64,000 nt of DNA, taken from the NCBI RefSeq assembly GCF_018829635.1, contig NZ_JAHKKG010000010.1, positions 62,001 through 126,000 on the forward strand, read 5' to 3'. The stretch comes from Paractinoplanes bogorensis. GTDB taxonomy: Bacteria > Actinomycetota > Actinomycetes > Mycobacteriales > Micromonosporaceae. A program made the translations under genes and the position numbers. The notes below the pieces were generated by a model. It saw only the letters and a program-made list of their open reading frames with translations. It searched no databases and was not told the origin of the DNA. Of the stretch, positions 55,006 through 62,853 are shown in pieces (within the stretch, counting starts at the first letter, position 1; the number at the start of each line of letters is the position of its first letter).

Positions 55006-55084
55006 CGGCCACCTTCCGCTCGTCGTCGAGGGTGGGCTGCAGCATTTCCGCGATGATATCGGCGACCCCCGACAAGATGGATGA

Positions 55085-55975
55085 TCAGCCGAGCAGAGCC
55101 TGCGCCACGGCGCGTCCGGAGAGCCAGGCGGTCTGCACCCGGGGCCGCCCGAAGGCGTCACCGCAGAGCCAGACCCGACCATCGACCGCGTACGGGGCGT
55201 CGGCTGACCCCGGCTGGGCATAGGTCCAGCGGTGCACGTGGACCTGCGGCTGCTCCGCCAGTCCGAACAGCTCGCCGACCGCCCCGGCCAGGATCGGGCC
55301 GGCCGCCCCGGGATCGTCCAGGTGCTGGGCGGCCAGAGCGGGCGTCGAGTGGGCGACCAGAACCGGAGCGCCGTCGCCGCGGCGGTCACCGTCGTCGCAG
55401 ATCGTGGCCAGCACGGAGTGGTCGTTGACGAAGGCGCCGTGGAATTCGTCCCACGCGCGCGCCGGGTAGGTCAGCACGGCGGCGATCACCGGCTGCCACG
55501 CCTGCGCCTCCGCGGCGGCGACGATGGCCGGGGGCGGGCCGAGGCGTACGGCCTGGGGACCCGGCATGGCCAGCACGACGGCGTCGGCATCCTCGGGCAC
55601 CTCGGCCAGCGGCGTTTCCAGCCGTACGTCAAGACCTTGTGCCAGGTCAACCGCCAGCGATCGCAGCCCGCCGGACGCGGCCCATCGCATCGGCCCGGTC
55701 GACGACTCGCCCCCGGGATGGACCCGGAAAGTGTCGGTCCACGGCCGGGCCAGCCCCCGCGACTCCCACGAGGTCACCTGGGCGGTGAAGGCCGGATCGT
55801 CGGCCACGAAGTAGGCGGCGCCGATGTCGGCGTACCGGCCCTCGAAGCGCTTGCTGGCCAGCCGCCCGCCGACCACCCGGCCCCGCTCGACGACCCGGAC
55901 GCGGGCCCCGCCCTCGGTCAGCGCCCGGGCGCACGACAGCCCGGCGATTCCCGCCCCTACGACAACGACGTCCAT
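55085..55975 (-). CDS. FAD-dependent oxidoreductase (renalase/amine-oxidase-like)
   Basis: 296 residues starting at the ATG at 55975 (AAGGTC upstream). A typical N-terminal VVVVGAGIAGLSCARAL FAD motif is followed by RVVERGRVVGGRLAS and DIGAAYFVADDPAF. The C-terminus YAVDGRVWLCGDAFGRPRVQTAWLSG fits the second FAD-contact motif of monoamine-oxidase-like proteins. The substrate is unknown. It is 79 bp upstream of soxB in the same orientation and could share its transcript, though a role in sarcosine metabolism is not implied. Confidence 0.87.
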   Translation of the reverse strand: MDVVVVGAGIAGLSCARALTEGGARVRVVERGRVVGGRLASKRFEGRYADIGAAYFVADDPAFTAQVTSWESRGLARPWTDTFRVHPGGESSTGPMRWAASGGLRSLAVDLAQGLDVRLETPLAEVPEDADAVVLAMPGPQAVRLGPPPAIVAAAEAQAWQPVIAAVLTYPARAWDEFHGAFVNDHSVLATICDDGDRRGDGAPVLVAHSTPALAAQHLDDPGAAGPILAGAVGELFGLAEQPQVHVHRWTYAQPGSADAPYAVDGRVWLCGDAFGRPRVQTAWLSGRAVAQALLG

Positions 55976-56015
55976 GATCGTGACCTTACCCAGCCGGCTC
56001 TGCGATAGTGCCCTG

Positions 56016-56210
56016 ATGAGCCTCGATCTCGACCGCCACACCGGGTCGCTGGGCTCGCGGATCGGGCCGGTGCCGGCCTCCGGCAACACGCTCGAGGCCT
56101 CGGTGATCGATTTGTTCACCGTGGCCGGCGGCCGGATCACCGAGGTGCGGGCGGTATCCGACGAGCTCGGTCTGCTCCTCGGGGCCGGTATCTCTTGCGG
56201 GCCCGTCTAG
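56016..56210 (+). CDS. SnoaL-like C-terminal fragment, 64 aa
   Basis: ATG at 56016 to the stop at 56210. The sequence SVIDLFTVAGGRITEVRAVSDELGLL matches the last strands of SnoaL-like/NTF2-fold cyclases (VIDIFRV-DGRIxExWxxxDELGLL), but a full protein would be about 130 residues. The first half is absent. A TAG-rich -10-like element (GATAGTG) lies upstream, so the piece may be expressed. It is either a truncated remnant or a minimal relic of gene decay. Confidence 0.45.
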   Translation: MSLDLDRHTGSLGSRIGPVPASGNTLEASVIDLFTVAGGRITEVRAVSDELGLLLGAGISCGPV

Positions 56211-56219
56211 CATGCGCGT

Positions 56220-56912
56220 ATGCCCCGACTTCGCGCCCTCCTAGCGCTGTCCGCTGCTCTGCTCTCCCTGGCCGCCTGCACGTCCGGCAGCAAGGACGAG
56301 AGCAGCGCGAACACGACACCGGCGGCCGCCCTGCCGGCCGGTGACACGCTGGTGAAAGATTCCGCGGCGGCGATGCGCGAGATCAAGACCACCCAGTTCC
56401 TGATCACTGCCGAGGGCGAGATCGCCGGGCTCGCGCTGCGCCGCGCCGACGGCACGCTGACCAAGGAGGGCAGCGCCAAGGGCACCGCGCAGCTCGACCA
56501 GGCCGGCTCGACCGTCGAGCTCGAGTTCGTCATCCTCGGCGACAAGATCCACATCAAGGGCCCGACCGGCGGATTCCAGACGCTGCCGCTCACCCTCGCC
56601 TCCAACGTCTACGACCCGTCGGCCATCCTCGACCCCGAGCGGGGCATCGCGCGGGTGCTGCTGACCTCGTACGGGGCGACCACCGAGGCGTCGGAACCGG
56701 TCGACGGCAAGGACGCCTGGCGGGTCGCGGCCACCAACAACGGTGACAACCTGGCCGGCCTGATCCCCGGCCTCACCGGTGACATCCCCGCGAAGTACTG
56801 GATCGCGGCCGCGGACAAGCGCCTCCTCAAGGCCACCTTCACGCTGACCGGGGGCACCGTCACGGTGACGTTCAAGGACTTCGACGTGCCGGTGACGATC
56901 AGTGCTCCCTAG
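56220..56912 (+). CDS. LprG/LppX-family lipoprotein
   Basis: 230 residues with a lipobox ending LSLAAC (Cys20). The rest matches the LppX_LprAFG fold, a half-barrel that holds acylated lipids: AAAMREIKTTQFLITAEGEI, GTAQLDQAGSTVELEFVILGDKIHIKGP, YDPSAILDPERGIARVL and a C-terminal VTVTFKDFDVPV. The next gene, overlapping by 11 bp, is an MFS transporter, the conserved lprG-Rv1410c (P55) arrangement of mycobacteria, where the two export triacylglycerol and glycolipids. A similar role here is likely. Confidence 0.9.
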   Translation: MPRLRALLALSAALLSLAACTSGSKDESSANTTPAAALPAGDTLVKDSAAAMREIKTTQFLITAEGEIAGLALRRADGTLTKEGSAKGTAQLDQAGSTVELEFVILGDKIHIKGPTGGFQTLPLTLASNVYDPSAILDPERGIARVLLTSYGATTEASEPVDGKDAWRVAATNNGDNLAGLIPGLTGDIPAKYWIAAADKRLLKATFTLTGGTVTVTFKDFDVPVTISAP

Positions 56913-58443
56913 CGCTGTTCTGGCCCGGCGCCGCCTGGCGATCAGCGTCGGGGGCGCCGCCGTGCTGCTGGCCGCCCTCGACGCGTACGTCGTGGTCACC
57001 GTCCTGACCGACATCCTGGGTGACCTGCACATCCCGCTCAACCGGCTGGAACGCGCCACCCCGATCGTCACCGGCTTCCTGCTCGGCTACGTGGCGGGCA
57101 TGCCGCTGCTCGGTTCGCTGTCCGACCGGCTCGGCCGCCGCGCCGTCATCGTCGCCTGCCTGGCCGGCTTCGCGGCCGGTTCGGCGATCACCGCGGCCTC
57201 CGGCGAGTCGATCCACTGGCTGGTGGCCGGCCGCGCTCTGCAGGGGCTGGCCGGCGGCGCGCTGCTGCCGGTCACCATGGCCCTGGCCGGTGACCTCTGG
57301 ACCGAACAGCGTCGCCGGGCCGTCGCCCTCGGCTCGGTCGGCGCCGCTCAGGAACTGGGCAGCGTGCTCGGGCCGCTCTACGGCGGGGCGGTCGCGGCGC
57401 TGATCGGCTGGCGGGGCATCTTCTGGATCAACATCCCCCTGGCCGCGGTGGCCATCGTCGCCGTCCTGACCGCCTTGCCTCGCGAGACCGGGCCTCGCGA
57501 GACCGAGCCTCGCCCACGGTCCGGCGTCGACGTGCCCGGCGGCATTCTGCTCGCCCTCGGACTGGGTCTGCTGGTCGTCGGCCTCTACAACCCGGATCCC
57601 GAGAACGCGGTCCTGCCCTCGTGGGGCCCGGCGACCCTGGGCGCGGCCGTCGTCGTCCTGGTGCTCTTCGCGCTGTGGGAACGCCGCGCCCGCACCAAGC
57701 TGTTCGACCCGGACGGCGTACGGATGAAACCGTTCCTGGCCGCGCTCGGGGCGAGCTTCTGCACCGGCGCGGCCCTGATGGTCACGCTGGTCGACGTGCA
57801 GCTGGTCGCGCAGACCCTGCTCGGCAAGGACGCGTTCGGCGGCACGCTGCTGCTCTCCCGTTTCCTGATCGCGCTCCCGATCGGGGCCGTGCTCGGTGGC
57901 GTCGTGCTCGCGCGTCTGGGCGAGCGGGTGGTCACCCTGATCGGCCTGCTGACCGCCGGTTTCGCGTACGCACTGATCGCGTACTGGCCCCTCGACGTCC
58001 TCGCCGCCCGCTACGCCGGCTTCCTGCCCCGCCTCGACGCCGACCTCGTGCTGGCCGGACTCGGTCTCGGCCTGGTCATCGCGCCGCTCTCGGCCGCCGT
58101 GCTGCGCGTGACACCGGCCGACCGCCACGGTGTCGCCTCGGCCGCCGCCGTCGTGTCCCGCATGGTCGGCATGCTGATCGGGGTCGCGGCCCTCACCGCG
58201 TGGGGTCTGCACCGGTTCCGGGCGCTGACCGCGACCCTCGACACCCCGCTGCCGTTCGGCGTCGAGCCGGCCGAATATCAGGCCCGGCTCGCCGTCTACG
58301 AGGTGGCGCTGAAGACCGCCCTGCAGACCGAGTACCGCGAGATCTTCCTGATCACGGCCGTCCTGTGCGCCGTGGGCGCCCTGCTCGGTCTGCTCCTGGG
58401 CGGTCGTCCCGCGTCAGCTGTAGACGGTGTCGCCCAGCATTGA
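56902..58443 (+). CDS. MFS transporter, P55/Rv1410-like partner of LprG
   Basis: 513 residues from the GTG at 56902, inside the lprG end. About 14 helices with D-x-Y-V-V-T (LDAYVVVTVLTDI), motif A SDRLGRRAVIV, and motif C LGSVGAAQELGSVLGPLYGGAVA. An unusually long last extracytoplasmic region (FRALTATLDTPLPFGVEPAEYQ...LQTEYREIF) precedes the final helix. In mycobacteria the homologue works with LprG in lipid export and drug tolerance. Substrate by analogy only. Overlaps the convergent RTX gene by 30 bp. Confidence 0.88.
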   Translation: MLPSAVLARRRLAISVGGAAVLLAALDAYVVVTVLTDILGDLHIPLNRLERATPIVTGFLLGYVAGMPLLGSLSDRLGRRAVIVACLAGFAAGSAITAASGESIHWLVAGRALQGLAGGALLPVTMALAGDLWTEQRRRAVALGSVGAAQELGSVLGPLYGGAVAALIGWRGIFWINIPLAAVAIVAVLTALPRETGPRETEPRPRSGVDVPGGILLALGLGLLVVGLYNPDPENAVLPSWGPATLGAAVVVLVLFALWERRARTKLFDPDGVRMKPFLAALGASFCTGAALMVTLVDVQLVAQTLLGKDAFGGTLLLSRFLIALPIGAVLGGVVLARLGERVVTLIGLLTAGFAYALIAYWPLDVLAARYAGFLPRLDADLVLAGLGLGLVIAPLSAAVLRVTPADRHGVASAAAVVSRMVGMLIGVAALTAWGLHRFRALTATLDTPLPFGVEPAEYQARLAVYEVALKTALQTEYREIFLITAVLCAVGALLGLLLGGRPASAVDGVAQH

Positions 58444-59451
58444 CACCCACCCCGGCAGCTTCGGGTCGCACAGGCACTGCTCGGACGGGAAGTTGCCCTT
58501 CGCCATCTGCTGCAACGCCTGAACGGTGGCCAGCGCCGGTCCCGGCTTGACGCTCACGTCGGTCGTCTTCTTGCCGTTGGCGTTGACGCTGGTGCTCAGC
58601 GACAGGCCGTTGACCAGACCCGGGATCTTGATGTTGACCGGCAGCTTGCAGCTGAGCTTGCCGTGGTCGCCGGGCGCCGGATCGTCCGGCAGCGGCACGG
58701 TCACACTGCACAGCTTGCCGAGCGGGAACTTGACGCTGGTGCCGACGTCCCCCTGATGCGCCCCGTCGGGCAGACCGTTGAGCAGCACGATGACGTCGTT
58801 GCCGCCGCCCCCGATCGCCAGGTTGCCCAGCGGGTTGAGCCGGATCGGGTTGGGATAGAGAAGGTCGGATCCGGCGTCGCCGTAGAACCACTCGAAGCCA
58901 CCCGGGAACCGGAAGTCCGAAATGATGACGTCGTTGCCGGCGCCCCCGTGCACGATGTTCGCGCTGGCAATCGACTTGCTGCCGATGCCTCCACTGTTGA
59001 TGACGTCGTTCCCGCCGCCCCCGTCGATCGAGTCGCCGCCGACACCCCCGTTGATCACATCCGGCCCGTCAGCGCCGGTATCCGTCCGGTCGCGTAGCCC
59101 GGTAGTTGGGTTGTCCCCGTAGACCAGGTCGTTCCCCGCACCGGTCACGATGGTGTCGCTCCCCGACCCGCCGAACACGGTGTCCCGCCCGCCCAGCGTG
59201 GTGATCGTGTCGTTGCCGGGCCCGCCGTAGATCTTGTCGTCGCCCCCGTTGCCCTCGATCGTGTCGTTGCCCGCCCCGGCACAGATCACGTCGTTACCCG
59301 GCGTCCCCACGATCTTTTCGGACGCCGTGGTGCCATAGATCGTCGCCCGCACCGGGCACGCGGCCACCGCCGCGGACGCTGTTCCCGCGGCCAGCACGCT
59401 GCCACCCACCGCGACCAGAGCCACGGTGAGGACCGTCATCGACTTCCGCAT
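58414..59451 (-). CDS. Secreted RTX-type calcium-binding repeat protein
   Basis: 345 residues; ATG at 59451 with GGGGAA upstream. A signal peptide (about 1-28, ending ASA) is followed by at least nine nonapeptide-like GGxGxDxI/V repeats (GTPGNDVICAGAGNDTIEG, YGGPGNDTITT, FGGSGSDTIVT, HGGAGNDVIIS), which form Ca2+-binding beta rolls after export. The C-terminal ~110 residues are a non-repeat domain with four Cys (LCSVTV, LSCKL, QCLCDP). Related actinomycete proteins are annotated only as calcium-binding. No type I secretion genes are adjacent; export is via Sec. Confidence 0.9.
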   Translation of the reverse strand: MRKSMTVLTVALVAVGGSVLAAGTASAAVAACPVRATIYGTTASEKIVGTPGNDVICAGAGNDTIEGNGGDDKIYGGPGNDTITTLGGRDTVFGGSGSDTIVTGAGNDLVYGDNPTTGLRDRTDTGADGPDVINGGVGGDSIDGGGGNDVINSGGIGSKSIASANIVHGGAGNDVIISDFRFPGGFEWFYGDAGSDLLYPNPIRLNPLGNLAIGGGGNDVIVLLNGLPDGAHQGDVGTSVKFPLGKLCSVTVPLPDDPAPGDHGKLSCKLPVNIKIPGLVNGLSLSTSVNANGKKTTDVSVKPGPALATVQALQQMAKGNFPSEQCLCDPKLPGWVSMLGDTVYS

Positions 59452-59602
59452 TGCCTGTTCCCCTCCACCAGCCGACGTCTGACACCGCCACCACGGCGCT
59501 CGAACCGGTGCGGTTCATCGCTCTCGCCGGAAACTGACGGACAGACGTCGGTGGCTTACAGTGTTCGCAAGTTGCTGAATCCGTGACGGGGGGCTTCTCA
59601 AC

Positions 59603-61348
59603 GTGCCGGCGAATCACCTGATCCGTCGTGATCGGCTGGAGCTGCTGTTTCAGGGACGGCCCGACCATGAGATCGTCGCGGATCTCTGGCAGTCCGAGCG
59701 GAGCCGCCGGCTGCTGCTGCTCAACTCGGTCATCGACGCGCTCGACGACCGGCCCGGCGCTCTCGGACCGTTGCCCCCGGTGGGCGACGCCGTGGCGGCT
59801 CTCGAGACGGCCGAGGCCATCGACCCTGACGCCTTCCGGCAGGTCCTGCTGCTCCCGTCGGTCGGCTCCTGGACGGCGTACATGCTGCGCCGCCTGCATG
59901 GATTCGCCCCGTCCGACGCGCCTCTGTGGATCGATGCCGGCGTGCTGTTCGCCCTCGCGGTGGTCGCGGCGCAGCGCAGCGGCATCGACCTGAGCGTGCC
60001 GGTGCCGCTGCGCGACGGGCGGGTGATGCTGCCCGGCCTGGGCATGGCCTGCTTCCCGGGGGCGGGCCGGTGGGCCGTGGCCGAGGCCTCGGTGGCCGGC
60101 GGGCGGATCACTCTGCGACACGGCGACCGTGAGGTGGAGGCCGACGGCTCCACGGCGGGGTGGTGGCCGCTGCGCCGCATCCGGTGCGGGAGCGGCCCGG
60201 TGCTGTCGGTGGCCCTGGACGACCTCGACCCGTTCCGTGAGCTGGCCGAACCGGTCGCGCCGGAACGGCTCACCGACGACGAGACGGCCGCCTGGACCCG
60301 CCTGTTAGACGGGGCCTGGCTGGTGCTGTGCCGCCGCCACCGGAACACGGCCGAGGCCATGGCGGCCGGCCTGACCTCGGTCAACCCGCTGCCCCCGGAC
60401 GACGACGCGAGCGGGCGGAGCGCCTCCACCGGCGAGGCGTTCGGCGCGCTGCTGGTGTCGCGTCCGGCCGACCCGGTGACGCTGGCGGTGGCCCTGGTCC
60501 ACGAGTTCGCCCACATCCAGCTGGGCGGGCTGCTGCACCTGATCGACCTCGAGTCCGACTCGGATCAGGCGACGCTGTACGCGCCGTGGCGCGACGATCC
60601 GCGACCGCTGCCCGGTCTGGTGCAGGGCATCTACGCGTTCACGGCGATCGCCGGCTTCTGGCACGGCGAGCGGGCCGCCGACACCGAACTCGACCGGGAG
60701 GTGGCGGCCTTCGAGTACGCGTTCACCCGCGGCCAGGCGGTCCAGGCGATCGGGACCGCCGCCCGGTCCGGCCGCTTGACCGACGCGGGCGTCCAACTGC
60801 TCGACGGGCTGCGCCGGCGGATCGGATCCTGGGAGTCCCACCCGTTCGCGGCGGCCCGCCTGGCCCTCGAGGCGCATCGGGCGGGCTGGCGGATCCGTCA
60901 TCTGCGCCCCGATCCGGAGGCGGTGCGGGCCCTCGCCGAGGCCTGGTCGGGCGGACACGACGCGGTCCGAACCCGATCCGGCGACGTGGTCAAGGGCGAC
61001 GCGAGCCTGTGGTCACGGCACCGGCTGGCGCTCATCCGGCGCGCGGTGGTGGCCCGGGCCCGAGGCCGGCGGCTCGAACCCGGCCCGGGCACCGACCCGG
61101 CCGAGATGGCCCTGGTTCTGGGCGATCGGGAGGCGGCCCGGACCGGTTTCCGGGCCCGCATCGCCGCCGACCCGGCCGACCTGGACGCGTGGACCGGGCT
61201 CGCCCTCGTCACCGACGGGCCGGCGCGGGTCGCCCTGACCGGCGATCCGGCCCTGGTCCGGGCCGTCCACCTGGAGCTGGGCGGGAGCGGTGATCCGGCG
61301 GCGCTGGCGGAATGGATCAGCGCCGCGGGCGCGGCCAGTTCGCCGTGA
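59603..61348 (+). CDS. HExxH-motif peptide-modification protein (aKG-HExxH-type peptide beta-hydroxylase family)
   Basis: 581 residues from the GTG at 59603 (GGGGGG upstream). The zinc/iron-type motif H300-E-F-A-H304 lies in ALVHEFAHIQLGGLLHL, and a later Glu/Asp-rich helix (HGERAADTELDREVAAFEYAF) may supply another ligand. The N-terminal ~120 residues (LQSERSRRLLLLNSVIDAL type) and general layout match the actinobacterial family once called 'HEXXH motif-containing putative peptide modification protein', which accompanies FxSxx-COOH peptides. Recent annotation treats these as alpha-ketoglutarate-dependent peptide beta-hydroxylases. A TTA codon at 60305 hints at bldA-type control. It is probably the enzyme acting on the nearby small peptide. 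Confidence 0.85.
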   Translation: MPANHLIRRDRLELLFQGRPDHEIVADLWQSERSRRLLLLNSVIDALDDRPGALGPLPPVGDAVAALETAEAIDPDAFRQVLLLPSVGSWTAYMLRRLHGFAPSDAPLWIDAGVLFALAVVAAQRSGIDLSVPVPLRDGRVMLPGLGMACFPGAGRWAVAEASVAGGRITLRHGDREVEADGSTAGWWPLRRIRCGSGPVLSVALDDLDPFRELAEPVAPERLTDDETAAWTRLLDGAWLVLCRRHRNTAEAMAAGLTSVNPLPPDDDASGRSASTGEAFGALLVSRPADPVTLAVALVHEFAHIQLGGLLHLIDLESDSDQATLYAPWRDDPRPLPGLVQGIYAFTAIAGFWHGERAADTELDREVAAFEYAFTRGQAVQAIGTAARSGRLTDAGVQLLDGLRRRIGSWESHPFAAARLALEAHRAGWRIRHLRPDPEAVRALAEAWSGGHDAVRTRSGDVVKGDASLWSRHRLALIRRAVVARARGRRLEPGPGTDPAEMALVLGDREAARTGFRARIAADPADLDAWTGLALVTDGPARVALTGDPALVRAVHLELGGSGDPAALAEWISAAGAASSP

Positions 61349-62495
61349 CGATGTCGCTGACCCGCCGGAACTCCGGTGAGCTCGACCCCAGTGCGATCCG
61401 GATCGCGCCGACCAGCGCGTCCCGCCCGTCGTCCTCGAAGTCTTCGCAGGTGCGCACCAGGGCCAGCACGTGCAGCCGGGCCGCCGGATTGTCCGGCACG
61501 GCCGAGCGGATGTAATCCGGCAACTGGTCGATGACCTCGCGGCGCTGGTGGTCGTCGCGGAACAGCCGCAGTCCGAGCAGAGCATCCACGATGGTCTCCA
61601 GACCGTTCGCGGCGGACAGCGGGGCGGCGTCCCGGCCCGTGGGGGCGGCGTCCCGGCCCGTCGGGGCGGCGTCCCGGCCCGTCGGGGCGGCGTCCCGGCC
61701 CGTCGGGGCGCAGACGGTGAGCAGGGCACGGGAGTAGGCCGCGGCCACGGCCGACGCGTACCGGTGCCAGCCGTCGGCTTTGGCCGCATCGGCCAGATCG
61801 GAGATACCGCGGACCATGAACCAGCGCCGGTCATGAAGCTCGGCGCCGACGGCGATCCCGCTGCCCTCCATCTCGAAGGCGCACAGGTCGTAGCGGGCGG
61901 CCAGACCGTCCCGCAGAACGGCGTCGCGCAGCAGGATGTCGGCGCTGCCGATGGCGCCCCGATGCACCGTGACATCGCCGTCGTCCGGTCGCCGCTCGGA
62001 CAACGCGTCCCGCCACCGCTCGTGACCCGCGTGCTCGGCGACCTGGATCTCCCGGTCGGCCCGCAGCAGCACGGTGGAGAGCCCGTCCAGGTGCCGGCGC
62101 AGGGTCGCCGTGCCGTCGACGGCCCGCACGTGGGCGTAGTCGACGATGCCCTTGGTCGCGACGACCAGGTCACCCAGCCGCATCCCGGACGGTCCGGGCA
62201 CGCCGGCGGCGATGCCGCACATCAGGAAGACCTCGAGGCCCGGGAAGCTGCGCGCGAGGTCGGTGCAGATGGCGGCGGCGTTGCGGGTGCCGTCCCGGGC
62301 CTGCAGGGCGACCACGACCCGATGGGGGCGTCGCGGATCGCTGCTCGGAACCGTGCCGGTCACGTAGTGGTTGGGGTCGCCCGCAACCCGGCGCTCGACC
62401 GGGTCGTCCAGCATCTGCCGGGCCGCCGCGCACTCGACCGGCAAGGCCGTGACGAGCGCGACGGCCGGGCCGTCGGCTCCGTTTCCGTTACCCAC
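61317..62495 (-). CDS. Nucleoside phosphorylase-superfamily protein with C-terminal effector-associated-like domain
   Basis: 392 residues; I chose the GTG at 62495 with a TACAGT -10-like element seven bases upstream (leaderless). Residues about 10-250 are a PNP/UDP phosphorylase-type domain: VALVTALPVECAA, LMCGIAAGVPGPSGMRLGDLVVA, CAFEMEGSGIAVGA and VRGISDLADAAK. A linker of four APTGRDA heptads follows. The last ~85 residues (ETIVDALLGLRLFRDDHQRREV, ARLHVLALVRTCEDFEDDGRDALVGAI) resemble effector-associated domains (EAD) known from bacterial conflict systems. It may cleave nucleosides or nucleotides when recruited. Convergent with the HExxH gene (32-bp overlap) and divergent from the peptide gene. 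Confidence 0.78.
   Translation of the reverse strand: MGNGNGADGPAVALVTALPVECAAARQMLDDPVERRVAGDPNHYVTGTVPSSDPRRPHRVVVALQARDGTRNAAAICTDLARSFPGLEVFLMCGIAAGVPGPSGMRLGDLVVATKGIVDYAHVRAVDGTATLRRHLDGLSTVLLRADREIQVAEHAGHERWRDALSERRPDDGDVTVHRGAIGSADILLRDAVLRDGLAARYDLCAFEMEGSGIAVGAELHDRRWFMVRGISDLADAAKADGWHRYASAVAAAYSRALLTVCAPTGRDAAPTGRDAAPTGRDAAPTGRDAAPLSAANGLETIVDALLGLRLFRDDHQRREVIDQLPDYIRSAVPDNPAARLHVLALVRTCEDFEDDGRDALVGAIRIALGSSSPEFRRVSDIVTANWPRPRR
61621..61704. repeat. Four 21-bp tandem repeats in the phosphorylase-EAD linker
   Basis: Four consecutive copies of a 21-bp unit starting GGGGCGGCGTCCC (61621-61704), differing at one base, encode APTGRDA heptads on the minus strand. The period is a multiple of three, so length variants stay in frame. 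The array joins the phosphorylase and C-terminal domains. Confidence 0.92.
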
Positions 62496-62638
62496 GAACG
62501 CCACTGTAGTCAGTGAGCGGCAAGACACTGTCCGCAGTTTGTCCGGCGGTGAATCACGAACGATGTGGAAGACTGGCGTGGTTCGATACATCAACCGGGC
62601 GGCGTGGCCCGCTGCACGGATGAGAGGGGAACCACCCG

Positions 62639-62818
62639 GTGGATCAATCTTCTCAGGACGTCGAGACTGAGCTCGTCGATCTGTCGGAGGTCTCTCTGGG
62701 CATGCTTCGCTCCACCGACCCCGAGCTGCTGAACGAGTCGATGTCGCGACTGCTGGAACAGGTCGCCCGGCCTCGGCTCAACATCGGCAATGGCGGACCT
62801 CCCGGCCGGGTCGACTGA
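62639..62818 (+). CDS. FxSxx-COOH-type small precursor peptide, variant without FxSxx
   Basis: A 59-residue peptide from the GTG at 62639 (GAGGGGAA upstream) ending at TGA 62818. The N-terminal and middle part (ETELVDLSEVSLGMLRS, ELLNESMSRLLEQV) has the helical leader pattern of FxsA precursors (LVDL-xVSLxxLRxLD...ALxRVL). But the C-terminus ends RLNIGNGGPPGRVD rather than FxSxx, and the peptide has no Phe, Tyr, Trp, Cys, His or Lys. It lies between the HExxH/phosphorylase genes and the FxsT gene, so it is the probable substrate of the locus. The C-terminal Gly/Asn/Pro tail is the likely core. Confidence 0.72.
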   Translation: MDQSSQDVETELVDLSEVSLGMLRSTDPELLNESMSRLLEQVARPRLNIGNGGPPGRVD

Positions 62819-62853
62819 CCGCACGCGGTGGCCGGGGTCGACCGCGGCTCGGA

